Assembly: GCA_037349105.1 (NCBI GenBank)
Contig: JAYJMM010000100.1
Span: forward strand, 1,520,501-1,584,500
DNA from: Limnomonas spitsbergensis
Lineage: Eukaryota > Chlorophyta > Chlorophyceae > Chlamydomonadales
Direction: 5' to 3'
Length of the DNA stretch: 64,000 nucleotides
A model generated the notes under the pieces. The model saw only the letters and a list, made by a program, of their open reading frames with translations. It did no database searches and was not told the DNA's origin. Below, in pieces: positions 16,880 to 31,800 of the stretch (position 1 is the first letter of the stretch; each line of letters opens with the position of its first letter). The translations under genes and the position numbers were made by a program.

Positions 16880-19800
16880 TTATTGCTGCTGCTGTTCTTG
16901 TTGCTGCTGTTGCTGCTGTTGCTGTTGTTGTTGATGTTGCTGTTGTTGCTGTTGTTGCATCCCCATCGACAGCAGTCCCGGACGCATCCTCCCTGTTGCC
17001 TGTTGCATTGGCGTGTCCGTCGTTCGAGGCGGTTGAAGCATGCCTGTCTCGGGCCCTGCCTTGAGAGCCGGGCTGGGCCGGTGGGCAGCGTGCAGCCAGC
17101 TGTAGCCGAGCGCCTCCATGGACTGCCTTTGCCCGGATGGTCCCGGAGGCGTGGAGGCCCCGAAGGCACCGATGCCACTAGGCGCTGATGCCCCGTCAGC
17201 ACCGAGCGCCGGGCCCCCTGTGGCTGGAGCGATGTCGAACGTTATGAAACCGCACGGTCTCGGGAGGCTTTGGAGCCGGGGTACGGGCGGAGGATGGCTC
17301 GCCGCCGCCACTGAAGTGCTAGGTCCGCCGCTGAGGCTGCCGCCGCCGCCGAGGGGCGGCGTCGAGGCCGGGCCGGAGGCGCGCCGCCGCCCGGCAGGCT
17401 GTACCGCGAGATCTGGCGATAGGCGGGCGGGCAGCGGCCCAGCGGGGCCCGCCCTGAACAGCCCGTAACCATGGAAATCGGCCTGGTGCTGCTGCTGCTG
17501 CTGTTGTTGCTGTTGTCCTATTTGTTGCCGTTGTTGCCGCAGCAGCAGGTGTTGCTCTTGCTGCTGGAATGGATGTTGCAGCTGATAGGGCTGCAACTGT
17601 TGCAGGTGTTGCAGATGTTGCATGTGCTGCATGTGCTGATGTCCCTGCAGGGCCTGTCCCTCGTGCTGCAGCCACAGTTGTTGCTGTGTGCTTAGCTGTT
17701 GTTGCAAGTTATGACGCAGGTGCAACTGTTGCTGCTGCTGTTGCATTGTTGCGGATGTTGAGGAGGTGAGGAAGCCGCCTCTGGCAGCCTCTCCACCCCT
17801 TCCTGGTGATGTTCTAGGACCTCCCAGGTCCGGACGGCCCTGCAGCTGTTGCAGCTGTCGCTGTTGCTGTTGTAGCTGCTGTTGTTGCATGGCTGTGGCT
17901 TCTGCATGTGGTGGGTGCAGCAGGCCCACTTGCTCGCCTGAAAGGTCGTCTGGGAGACTATTTTCGAGCCCCAGCGAGGCCTGCACGTGTGAAGGGGGGT
18001 AAAGACAAATTAAATATTATAACTTATGTGGAAATAGTGTGTCAAAGGGTAAGCAACATTTCTAAACACATATGGTTTTACCCCTACCGATATTCCACCG
18101 ACCTCATTACTTAGATCCTAAGAAAAAAACGCCTTTTATACTGACCTGATTATGCTTGAGAGTTAAGGGTATGAAACCTAGACCCGAAACCACTGAGAAA
18201 ATCAAGTGTCTTGGTCCAACCCTGGACCCTGTTCCCCTGGCTTCATATCACTTTGACATCAAGGGGCAACATGACTGTAATACTGACCCGATTATGCTCA
18301 AGAGTCCACGGAATTAACTCTTAACCCTTAACCACAGACCGAATTTTGTGCCTAAGATCAAGCCTGGACTCTATTCCGCCATCTGATTTTTTTTGAACTC
18401 CTAGATTTAGAACGGGTACCGGGACGATACAGACCTGATCAAGATATTCTTGAGGGCGGTAGGCATTCATCCTAAACCCTAAGCACCAATATGACCAACT
18501 TTGCATTCAACGCCCCAAGCAACTGAAACCAGAAAACCTCAACCCTAGATCCTCAAACCCTTAACCCTACACCCTGAACCCTCAGTCTTGAAACAACACC
18601 TACCTGTAGACTCAGGACCTGGTCTCCCAGCCTCCGATTCTTTTCCACACTATCCATCAGCAGCTGGCGCCAGCGGTCAGACTGCGTTCACACAACGGTT
18701 CCACATTTTGGGGCCCGGCGGGCGGAATTTCTCAAAACCCCCCTCTCCCCCAGTTTGTATGGTTTAGGTACCAGGGTGCAGCTCTGAGCCCTGTGCGACC
18801 TTCCATCATGGCCTAGGATTTATGGCTAACGGTTAAGGGCTCAGGGCTCAGGGTCATGGGTTAAGAGATAAGGGTTAGGCATTCAGCCCCGTGCCATGAG
18901 TGTTGCTTCCATCATGATGCCCCTCCCTCCCGAATGGCAAAATATGTCAGACTGGCTCGGATCGATATGGCTCGTAATTATGTAGCTCGGTTCTCTTCCG
19001 CCCGGATCCTGCCCCTCAGAACCAGAACCCTGAACCATGTAAGGTTTGATGCATCTAACGCTTTCGTTTTCTCTCAACATTCTTCTTAGCTTGGATCTAA
19101 GAAGAAGATTGGTGCGATAGATGTTACCACCACGCTAAAGGGTTCAGGGTTCAGGGTTCAGGGTTCAGGGTTCAGGGTTCAGGGTTCAGGGTTCAGGGTT
19201 CAGGGTTCAGGGTTCAGGGTTCAGGGTTCAGGGTTCAGGGTTCAGGGTTCAGGGTTCTGATCGGTACCAGCCAAGTAACAGTGACGGACTTAAAGGAATG
19301 TGCCCGCAGACACTTCCGCATAGCATATCAATACAGCGTATTGGTGAAAGGCCTGATGGCTGGATGGTTGGTTGGTTGTTGGTAGCATTTCTTACGGTGC
19401 AAGCGGTCACACTTGGTGCAGTACATAACACCACATCGAGCGTAGTACATTGAGAATGTAGTACATCATATATAGTAAATCCAGGATACGGTGTGGGACA
19501 TAACTGACGTAGTGTGCAGTACATGCAAGGTGCAGTACATCCAGGGTGCAGTACATTAAGGATGTCATGCAGGTAGAAGACACAATGTGTTTATAAGCAG
19601 CTTATATTGACATTCATGGCTACGACAGAAGCAGGTCCAGGGCCTTTTCTGAAGTCAAGAACCTTAACCCTGAACCCTGAACCCGAAACATTCTGACCCC
19701 GTCCTGCCCCATTACCAACCCTACCACCAACCCAACATCATCCCCTTCTCTCATACGTTACCCTAACCCTAAACCTATCCCGCATCCCATGTTCCAACGG

Positions 19801-22800
19801 CAACCCCTGCCTCCGACGGGCCCGGTGTCATCCGTCTCTGCCCCAGCCCGCAGCTCCCCGCCCTGCCCCAGTCCCTGTCCTCATCCTCGTCCTTGCCCCC
19901 ACCCTTGACCCGCCATGCGAGTTCTCGAAAGAAGACTCACACTAGGAGTCATATCCCGTATGTACTTCACAAACTCACACTAGCTGTCATGTCCTGTATG
20001 TACTGCCTGAGCGAGGCGGCATGCAGCTTGAGCCCCTCCACGCGGCAGGCCAGGGTGTCGATCTCAGTGTGGACATCCGCCAGCTCTGACAACAACGTAC
20101 TACCGTACTGCACCTTGCGTTCCTTGGACTTGATCGCACTCTGCGGTACAACAGGCAGTACAACGAGCAGGGCAACAGGCGGTACGGTAGGCGGCTACAT
20201 GTTACACTGTACAACAGTCAGGATGCAAGGTGATACAGAAGCAATGAGGTTACTCCTCACTATTATGGAGATCCAATCGTTAAAGCAGGGAGCATCGAGT
20301 TTATGCATGAAAGGAGATTGGTAGCCTTAAACCCTAACCTTAACCCTAAACCCTTGTGGTTTTAAGGATTGAAGAATCTGCCGTTTGGTGTGAGGAATCT
20401 GCCAACAGGTGTGAGCAAGCTGCCAAAATGTGTGAACATGTTGATTACGTATGCGAGGAAGCTGATAGCATGCACATAGAAGATGCTGGAGGGTGTGAGG
20501 AAGCTGCCGACAGGCGTGAGGAGGCTGTTGGTAGGTGTAAGGAAGATGCTAGAATGTGTGAGGAAGCTACTGCAAGGCATGATGAAATTGTGTGCATGTG
20601 TGAGGAAGCTGTTGGAAAGTGTGAGAAAGCTGTTGGCAGGTGTGAGGAAGCTGTTGGAAAGTGTGAGATAGCTGTTGGCCGGTGTGAGGAAGCTGTTGGA
20701 AAGTGTGAGGAAGCGGTGGGCAGGTGTGAAGAAGCGGTGGGCAGGTGTGAGGAAGCGGTGGGCAGGTGTGAGGAAGCCGTTGGAAGGTGCGAGGAAGCTG
20801 CTGCAAGGTACAAAGCTGTGCACATGTGTGAGGAAGCTATTGGCAGGTGCAGGGAAGCTACTGGAAGGTGTGGAGAAGCTGCTACCATGCGTAAGGAGTC
20901 TGATTACAGAACCTACGGCCCACACTATTTCACACCTCACGGTTTGCTTGGATGCGTCTCGCCCTCTTCGTCTCTGAGCTCACCGCAATCAGCAAGACGT
21001 CCTCCGGGAAAATCGACCCTACTGCCGCCGCAGAGCTGCTGCCCGGCTCGTCGGAGGCCGCCGCTGCCACTGCCACCGCCGAGGAGGAGCCCTCCGGCCG
21101 CCCCGCGGCGCCCTCCTCCTCCAGATACCGCCGCTGCTCCCAATAGCTATGCCCGCTACCGCCCGCCGCCGCCGCGGTGCGGCCGCCGGGAACTCCGCGG
21201 ACCTTAACAACGCCGCCGCCACTGCCGCCGCCGCTGCGCGGCGGCGGTGGCGGCGGCGGCGGTGGCAGCGGTGGCGTCAGCAGCGATGTGTAGGGTAGCT
21301 TCCTGGACACGTGCCCCTCGAGGACTAATTGCTGTAGTTGAGCTCGGGTTTTATCTGTGGGGATTCAGGGTCAGTATACGGGGAGAGTTATGGGGCTGCC
21401 GTATCTAGCCTGCTAGACACGCTACTACGTAAGGTGCCTGCATGCACACACCACATAAGCATGCCACAAACCTTGAACCCTAAACCCTGAGCCACCAAAC
21501 CGCCGAGTTAGTAACCTGAGGAACCAAAACACCAAACAGAGACATTCTCTGTCGCCAATAATGCTTCGTGTTATTGAAAGAAGAAAAAAAACGCAACAGA
21601 TCTCAGTCGTTGAACAGTCAACGGGTTAAGGGGTAGGGGTAGGGGTAGGGTAAGGGTTAAGGGTTAAGATTAGGGCACAATATTAGGGGATAGAACAAGG
21701 GGTTAAGGCTTATGCGTTTTTCACAGCTTCGGGGGCTGACAATGCGCCTCAGGGGGCTCCGCATACCACAGCCAGCCAGCCAGCCGCTTAACTCAACTTC
21801 AAGCCACGTGACCGGTCCCAGCCATGGAACACCGCAAGGCATGGAAAAGGCATATGACCTAGAGGCCATGAATCATCAAGGCACATGTTTGCAAGCCATG
21901 TACTGGTCAATAACTTGCAAGCCACGTACTGGTCAATAACTTGCAAGCCACGTACTGGTCAATAACTTGCAAGCCATGTACTGGTCAATAACTTGCAAGC
22001 CATGTACTGGTCAATAACTTGCAAGCCACGTACTGGTCAATAACTTGCAAGCCACGTACTGGTCAATAACTTGCAAGCCACGTACTGGTCAATAACTTGC
22101 AAGCCATGTACTGGTCAATAACTTGCAAGCCACGTACTGGTCAATAACTTGCAAGCCACGTACTGGTCATTAACTTAAAAGCCACATACTGATCAATAAC
22201 TTGCAAGCCACGCACTGGTCAATAACTTGCAAGCCACGTACTGGTCAATAACTTGCAAGCCACGTACTGGTCAATAACTTGCAAGCCACGTACTGTTCAA
22301 TAACTTGCAAGCCATGTACTGGTCAATAACTTGCAAGCCATGTACTGGTCAATAACTTGCAAGCCATGTACTGGTCAATAACTTGCAAGCCATGTACTGG
22401 TCAATAACTTGCAAGCCACGTAATGGTCAATAACTTGCAAGCCACGTACTGGTCAATAACTTGCAAGCCATGTACTGGTCAATAACTTGCAAGCCATGTA
22501 CTGGTCAATAACTTGCAAGCCATGTACTGGTCAATAACTTGCAAGCCATGTACTGGTCAATAACTTGCAAGCCATGTACTGGTCAATAACTTGCAAGCCA
22601 CGTACTGGTCAATAACTTGCAAGCCATGTACTGGTCAATAACTTGCAAGCCACGTACTGGTCAATAACTTGCAAGCCATGTACTGGTCAATAACTTGCAA
22701 GCCATGTACTGGTCAATAACTTGCAAGCCACGTACTGGTCAATAACTTGCAAGCCATGTACTGGTCAATAACTTGCAAGCCACGTACTGGTCAATAACTT

Positions 22801-25800
22801 GCAAGCCATGTACTGGTCAATAACTTGCAAGCCATGTACCGTTCAATAACTTGCAAGCCTTGTAATGGTCAATAACTTGCAAGCCATGTACTGGTCAATA
22901 ACTTGCAAGCCACGTACTGATCAATAACTTGCAAGCCATGTACTGGTCAATAACTTGCAAGCCATGTACTGGTCAATAACTTGCAAGCCGCGTACTGGTC
23001 AATTACTTGCAAGCCACGTACTGGTCAATAACTTGCAAGCCATGTACTGGTCATTAATTTGCAAGCCATGTACTGGTCAATAACTTGCAAGCCATGTACT
23101 GGTCAATAACTTGCAAGCCATGTACTGGTCAATAACTTGCAAGCCATGTACTGGTCAATAACTTGCAAGCCACGTAATGGTCAATAACTTGCAAGCCACG
23201 TACTGGTCAATAACTTGCAAGCCATGTACTGGTCAATAACTTGCAAGCCATGTACTGGTCAATAACTTGCAAGCCATGTACTGGTCAATAACTTGCAAGC
23301 CATGTACTGGTCAATAACTTGCAAGCCACGTACTGGTCAATAACTTGCAAGCCACGTACTGGTCAATAACTTGCAAGCCATGTACTGGTCAATAACTTGC
23401 AAGCCATGTACTAGTCAATAACTTGCAAGCCACGTACTGGTCAATAACTTGCAAGCCACGTACTGGTCAATAACTTGCAAGCCATGTACTGGTCAATAAC
23501 TTGCAAGCCACGTACTGGTCAATAACTTGCAAGCCACGTACTGGTCAATAACTTGCAAGCCATGTACTGGTCAATAACTTGCAAGCCATGTACTGGTCAA
23601 TAACTTGCAAGCCACGTACTGGTCAATAACTTGCAAGCCACGTACTGGTCAATAACTTGCAAGCCACGTACTGGTCAATAACTTGCAAGCCATGTACTGG
23701 TCAATAACTTGCAAGCCATGTACTGGTCAATAACTTGCAAGCCACGTACTGGTCAATAACTTGCAAGCCACGTACTGGTCAATAACTTGCAGGCCACGTA
23801 CTGGTCAATAACTTGCAAGCCACGTACTGGTCAATAACTTGCAAGCCACGTACTGGTCAATAACTTGCCAGCCACGTACTGGTCAATAACTTTCAAGCCA
23901 TGTACTGGTCAATAACTTGCAAGCCATGTACTGGTCAATAACTTGCAAGCCACGTACTGGTCAATAACTTGCAAGCCATGTACTGGTCAATAACTTGCAA
24001 GCCATGTACTGGTCAATAACTTGCAAGCCATGTACTGGTCAATAACTTGCAAGCCATGTACTGGTCAATAACTTGCAAGCCACGTACTGGTCAATAACTT
24101 GCAAGCCATGTACTGGTCAATAACTTGCAAGCCACGTACTGGTCAATAACTTGCAAGCCACGTACTGGTCAATAACTTGCAAGCCATGTACTGGTCAATA
24201 ACTTGCAAGCCATGTACTAGTCAATAACTTGCAAGCCATGTACTGGTCAATAACTTGCAAGCCATGTACTGGTCAATAACTTGCAAGCCATGTACATGTC
24301 AATAACTTGCAAGCCATGTACTGGTCAATAACTTGCAAGCCACGTACTGGTCAATAACTTGCAAGCCACGTATTGGTCAATAACTTGCAAGCCATGTACT
24401 GGTCAATAACTTGCAAGCCACGTACTGGTCAATAACTTGCAAGCCATGTACTGGTCAATAACTTGCAAGCCATGTACTGGTCAATAACTTGCAAGCCACA
24501 TACTGGTCAATAACTTGCAAGCCATGTACTGGTCAATAACTTGCAAGCCACGTACTGGTCAATAACTTGCCAGCCATGTACTGGTCAATAACTTGCAAGC
24601 CACGTACTGGTCAATAACTTGCAAGCCATGTACTGGTCAATAACTTGCAAGCCACGTATTGGTCAATAACTTTCAAGCCATGTACTGGTCAATAACTTGC
24701 AAGCCATGTACTGGTCAATAACTTGCAAGCCATGTACTGGTCAATAACTTGCAAGCCACGTACTGGTCAATAACTTGCAGGCCACGTAATGGTCAATAAC
24801 TTGCAAGCCACGTACTGGTCAATAACTTGCAAGCCACGTACTGGTCAATAACTTTCAAGCCACGTACTGGTCAATAACTTGCAAGCCACGTACTGGTCAA
24901 TAACTTGCAAACCACATACTGGTCAATAACTTGCAAGCCATGTACTGGTCAATAACTTGCAAGCCATGTACTGGTCAATAACTTGCAAGCCATGTACTGG
25001 TCAATAACTTGCAAGCCACGTACTGGTCAATAACTTGCAAGCCACGTACTGGTCAATAACTTTCAAGCCACGTACTGGTCAATAACTTGCAAGCCACGTA
25101 CTGGTCAATAACTTGCAAACCACATACTGGTCAATAACTTGCCAGCCATGTACTGGTCAATAACTTGCAAGCCACGTATTGGTCAATAACTTGCCAGCCA
25201 TGTACTGGTCAATAACTTGCAAGCCACGTACTGGTCAATAACTTGCAAGCCATGTACTCGTCAATAACTTGCAAGCCATGTACTGGTCAATAACTTGCAA
25301 GCCACGTACTGGTCAATAACTTGCAGGCCACGTAATGGTCAATAACTTGCAAGCCACGTACTGGTCAATAACTTGCAAGCCACGTACTGGTCAATAACTT
25401 TCAAGCCACGTACTGGTCAATAACTTGCAAGCCACGTACTGGTCAATAACTTGCAAGCCACATACTGGTCAATAACTTGCAAGCCACGTACTGGTCAATA
25501 ACTTGCAAGCCATGTACTGGTCAATAACTTGCAAGCCATGTACTGGTCAATAACTTGCAAGCCACGTACTGGTCAATAACTTGCAAGCCATGTACTGGTC
25601 AATAACTTGCAAGCCACGTACTGGTCAATAACTTGCAAGCCACGTACTGGTCAATAACTTGCAAGCCATGTACTGGTCAATAACTTGCAAGCCATGTACT
25701 GGTCAATAACTTGCAAGCCATGTACTGGTCAATAACTTGCAAGCCATGTACTGGTCAATAACTTGCAAGCCATGTACATGTCAATAACTTGCAAGCCATG

Positions 25801-28800
25801 TACATGTCAATAACTTGCAAGCCATGTACTGGTCAATAACTTGCAAGCCACGTACTGGTCAATAACTTGCAAGCCACGTATTGGTCAATAACTTGCAAGC
25901 CATGTACTGGTCAATAACTTGCAAGCCACGTACTGGTCAATAACTTGCAAGCCATGTACTGGTCAATAACTTGCAAGCCATGTACTGGTCAATAACTTGC
26001 AAGCCACATACTGGTCAATAACTTGCAAGCCATGTACTGGTCAATAACTTGCAAGCCATGTACTGGTCAATAACTTGCAAGCCACGTACTGGTCAATAAC
26101 TTGCAAGCCATGTACTGGTCAATAACTTGCAAGCCACGTACTGGTCAATAACTTGCAAGCCACGTACTGGTCAATAACTTGCAAGCCATGTACTGGTCAA
26201 TAACTTGCAAGCCATGTACTGGTCAATAACTTGCAAGCCATGTACTGGTCAATAACTTGCAAGCCATGTACTGGTCAATAACTTGCAAGCCATGTACATG
26301 TCAATAACTTGCAAGCCATGTACTGGTCAATAACTTGCAAGCCACGTACTGGTCAATAACTTGCAAGCCACGTATTGGTCAATAACTTGCAAGCCATGTA
26401 CTGGTCAATAACTTGCAAGCCACGTACTGGTCAATAACTTGCCAGCCATGTACTGGTCAATAACTTGCAAGCCATGTACTGGTCAATAACTTGCAAGCCA
26501 CATACTGGTCAATAACTTGCAAGCCATGTACTGGTCAATAACTTGCAAGCCACGTACTGGTCAATAACTTGCCAGCCATGTACTGGTCAATAACTTGCAA
26601 GCCACGTACTGGTCAATAACTTGCAAGCCATGTACTGGTCAATAACTTGCAAGCCACGTATTGGTCAATAACTTTCAAGCCATGTACTGGTCAATAACTT
26701 GCAAGCCATGTACTGGTCAATAACTTGCAAGCCATGTACTGGTCAATAACTTGCAAGCCACGTACTGGTCAATAACTTGCAGGCCACGTAATGGTCAATA
26801 ACTTGCAAGCCACGTACTGGTCAATAACTTGCAAGCCACGTACTGGTCAATAACTTTCAAGCCACGTACTGGTCAATAACTTGCAAGCCACGTACTGGTC
26901 AATAACTTGCAAACCACATACTGGTCAATAACTTGCAAGCCATGTACTGGTCAATAACTTGCAAGCCACATACTGTCCAATAACTTGCAAGCCATGTACT
27001 GGTCAATAACTTGCCAGCCATGTACTGGTCAATAACTTGCAAGCCACGTATTGGTCAATAACTTGCCAGCCATGTACTGGTCAATAACTTGCAAGCCACG
27101 TACTGGTCAATAACTTGCAAGCCATGTACTGGTCAATAACTTGCAAGCCATGTACTGGTCAATAACTTGCAAGCCACGTACTGGTCAATAACTTGCAGGC
27201 CACGTAATGGTCAATAACTTGCAAGCCACGTACTGGTCAATAACTTGCAAGCCACGTACTGGTCAATAACTTTCAAGCCACGTACTGGTCAATAACTTGC
27301 AAGCCACGTACTGGTCAATAACTTGCAAACCATATACTGGTCAATAACTTGCAAGCCATGTACTGGTCTATAACTTGCAAGCCATGTACTGGTCAATAAC
27401 TTGCAAGCCATGTACTGGTCAATAACTTGCAAGCCACGTACTGGTCAATAACTTGCAAGCCATGTACTGGTCAATAACTTGCAAGCCACGTACTGGTCAA
27501 TAACTTGCAAGCCACGTACTGGTCAATAACTTGCAAGCCATGTACTGGTCAATAACTTGCAAGCCATGTACTAGTCAATAACTTGCAAGCCATGTACTGG
27601 TCAATAACTTGCAAGCCATGTACTGGTCAATAACTTGCAAGCCATGTACATGTCAATAACTTGCAAGCCATGTACATGTCAATAACTTGCAAGCCATGTA
27701 CTGGTCAATAACTTGCAAGCCACGTACTGGTCAATAACTTGCAAGCCATGTACTGGTCAATAACTTGCAAGCCATGTACTGGTCAATAACTTGCAAGCCA
27801 CGTACTGGTCAATAACTTGCAAGCCATGTACTGGTCAATAACTTGCAAGCCACGTACTGGTCAATAACTTGCAAGCCATGTACTGGTCAATAACTTGCAA
27901 GCCATGTACCGTTCAATAACTTGCAAGCCTTGTAATGGTCAATAACTTGCAAGCCATGTACTGGTCAATAACTTGCAAGCCACGTACTGATCAATAACTT
28001 GCAAGCCATGTACTGGTCAATAACTTGCAAGCCATGTACTGGTCAATAACTTGCAAGCCGCGTACTGGTCAATTACTTGCAAGCCACGTACTGGTCAATA
28101 ACTTGCAAGCCATGTACTGGTCATTAATTTGCAAGCCATGTACTGGTCAATAACTTGCAAGCCATGTACTGGTCAATAACTTGCAAGCCATGTACTGGTC
28201 AATAACTTGCAAGCCATGTACTGGTCAATAACTTGCAAGCCACGTAATGGTCAATAACTTGCAAGCCACGTACTGGTCAATAACTTGCAAGCCATGTACT
28301 GGTCAATAACTTGCAAGCCATGTACTGGTCAATAACTTGCAAGCCATGTACTGGTCAATAACTTGCAAGCCATGTACTGGTCAATAACTTGCAAGCCACG
28401 TACTGGTCAATAACTTGCAAGCCACGTACTGGTCAATAACTTGCAAGCCATGTACTGGTCAATAACTTGCAAGCCATGTACTAGTCAATAACTTGCAAGC
28501 CACGTACTGGTCAATAACTTGCAAGCCACGTACTGGTCAATAACTTGCAAGCCATGTACTGGTCAATAACTTGCAAGCCACGTACTGGTCAATAACTTGC
28601 AAGCCACGTACTGGTCAATAACTTGCAAGCCATGTACTGGTCAATAACTTGCAAGCCATGTACTGGTCAATAACTTGCAAGCCACGTACTGGTCAATAAC
28701 TTGCAAGCCACGTACTGGTCAATAACTTGCAAGCCACGTACTGGTCAATAACTTGCAAGCCATGTACTGGTCAATAACTTGCAAGCCATGTACTGGTCAA

Positions 28801-31800
28801 TAACTTGCAAGCCACGTACTGGTCAATAACTTGCAAGCCACGTACTGGTCAATAACTTGCAGGCCACGTACTGGTCAATAACTTGCAAGCCACGTACTGG
28901 TCAATAACTTGCAAGCCACGTACTGGTCAATAACTTGCAAGCCACGTACTGGTCAATAACTTTCAAGCCATGTACTGGTCAATAACTTGCAAGCCATGTA
29001 CTGGTCAATAACTTGCAAGCCACGTACTGGTCAATAACTTGCAAGCCATGTACTGGTCAATAACTTGCAAGCCATGTACTGGTCAATAACTTGCAAGCCA
29101 TGTACTGGTCAATAACTTGCAAGCCATGTACTGGTCAATAACTTGCAAGCCACGTACTGGTCAATAACTTGCAAGCCATGTACTGGTCAATAACTTGCAA
29201 GCCACGTACTGGTCAATAACTTGCAAGCCACGTACTGGTCAATAACTTGCAAGCCATGTACTGGTCAATAACTTGCAAGCCATGTACTAGTCAATAACTT
29301 GCAAGCCATGTACTGGTCAATAACTTGCAAGCCATGTACTGGTCAATAACTTGCAAGCCATGTACATGTCAATAACTTGCAAGCCATGTACTGGTCAATA
29401 ACTTGCAAGCCACGTACTGGTCAATAACTTGCAAGCCACGTATTGGTCAATAACTTGCAAGCCATGTACTGGTCAATAACTTGCAAGCCACGTACTGGTC
29501 AATAACTTGCAAGCCATGTACTGGTCAATAACTTGCAAGCCATGTACTGGTCAATAACTTGCAAGCCACATACTGGTCAATAACTTGCAAGCCATGTACT
29601 GGTCAATAACTTGCAAGCCACGTACTGGTCAATAACTTGCCAGCCATGTACTGGTCAATAACTTGCAAGCCACGTACTGGTCAATAACTTGCAAGCCATG
29701 TACTGGTCAATAACTTGCAAGCCACGTATTGGTCAATAACTTTCAAGCCATGTACTGGTCAATAACTTGCAAGCCATGTACTGGTCAATAACTTGCAAGC
29801 CATGTACTGGTCAATAACTTGCAAGCCACGTACTGGTCAATAACTTGCAGGCCACGTAATGGTCAATAACTTGCAAGCCACGTACTGGTCAATAACTTGC
29901 AAGCCACGTACTGGTCAATAACTTTCAAGCCACGTACTGGTCAATAACTTGCAAGCCACGTACTGGTCAATAACTTGCAAACCACATACTGGTCAATAAC
30001 TTGCAAGCCATGTACTGGTCAATAACTTGCAAGCCACATACTGTCCAATAACTTGCAAGCCATGTACTGGTCAATAACTTGCCAGCCATGTACTGGTCAA
30101 TAACTTGCAAGCCACGTATTGGTCAATAACTTGCCAGCCATGTACTGGTCAATAACTTGCAAGCCACGTACTGGTCAATAACTTGCAAGCCATGTACTGG
30201 TCAATAACTTGCAAGCCATGTACTGGTCAATAACTTGCAAGCCACGTACTGGTCAATAACTTGCAGGCCACGTAATGGTCAATAACTTGCAAGCCACGTA
30301 CTGGTCAATAACTTGCAAGCCACGTACTGGTCAATAACTTTCAAGCCACGTACTGGTCAATAACTTGCAAGCCACGTACTGGTCAATAACTTGCAAACCA
30401 CATACTGGTCAATAACTTGCAAGCCATGTACTGGTCAATAACTTGCAAGCCATGTACTGGTCAATAACTTGCAAGCCATGTACTGGTCAATAACTTGCAA
30501 GCCACGTACTGGTCAATAACTTGCAAGCCATGTACTGGTCAATAACTTGCAAGCCACGTACTGGTCAATAACTTGCAAGCCACGTACTGGTCAATAACTT
30601 GCAAGCCATGTACTGGTCAATAACTTGCAAGCCATGTACTAGTCAATAACTTGCAAGCCATGTACTGGTCAATAACTTGCAAGCCATGTACTGGTCAATA
30701 ACTTGCAAGCCATGTACATGTCAATAACTTGCAAGCCATGTACATGTCAATAACTTGCAAGCCACGTAATGGTCAATAACTTGCAAGCCACGTACTGGTC
30801 AATAACTTGCAAGCCACGTATTGGTCAATAACTTGCAAGCCATGTACTGGTCAATAACTTGCAAGCCACGTACTGGTCAATAACTTGCAAGCCATGTACT
30901 GGTCAATAACTTGCAAGCCATGTACTGGTCAATAACTTGCAAGCCACATACTGGTCAATAACTTGCAAGCCATGTACTGGTCAATAACTTGCAAGCCATG
31001 TACTGGTCAATAACTTGCAAGCCACGTACTGGTCAATAACTTGCAAGCCATGTACTGGTCAATAACTTGCAAGCCACGTACTGGTCAATAACTTGCAAGC
31101 CACGTACTGGTCAATAACTTGCAAGCCATGTACTGGTCAATAACTTGCAAGCCATGTACTGGTCAATAACTTGCAAGCCATGTACTGGTCAATAACTTGC
31201 AAGCCATGTACTGGTCAATAACTTGCAAGCCATGTACATGTCAATAACTTGCAAGCCATGTACTGGTCAATAACTTGCAAGCCACGTACTGGTCAATAAC
31301 TTGCAAGCCACGTATTGGTCAATAACTTGCAAGCCATGTACTGGTCAATAACTTGCAAGCCACGTACTGGTCAATAACTTGCCAGCCATGTACTGGTCAA
31401 TAACTTGCAAGCCATGTACTGGTCAATAACTTGCAAGCCACATACTGGTCAATAACTTGCAAGCCATGTACTGGTCAATAACTTGCAAGCCACGTACTGG
31501 TCAATAACTTGCCAGCCATGTACTGGTCAATAACTTGCAAGCCATGTACTAGTCAATAACTTGCAAGCCACGTACTGGTCAATAACTTGCAAGCCACGTA
31601 CTGGTCAATAACTTGCAAGCCATGTACTGGTCAATAACTTGCAAGCCACGTACTGGTCAATAACTTGCAAGCCATGTACTGGTCAATAACTTGCAAGCCA
31701 TGTACTGGTCAATAACTTGCAAGCCACATACTGGTCAATAACTTGCAAGCCATGTACTGGTCAATAACTTGCAAGCCATGTACTGGTCAATAACTTGCAA

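Noticed and set aside
16862..17188. Poly-Leu frame antisense to the bZIP last exon
   Set aside because: CTG/TTG reading of the antisense of a CAG/CAA tract; the minus strand has the coherent polyQ exon with splice sites.
20356..21207. 283-codon plus-strand frame with CEEAVGR repeats
   Set aside because: It is the 21 bp minisatellite, open because 21 is divisible by three; the region is spliced out of the minus-strand bZIP gene and its end overlaps a bZIP exon antisense.
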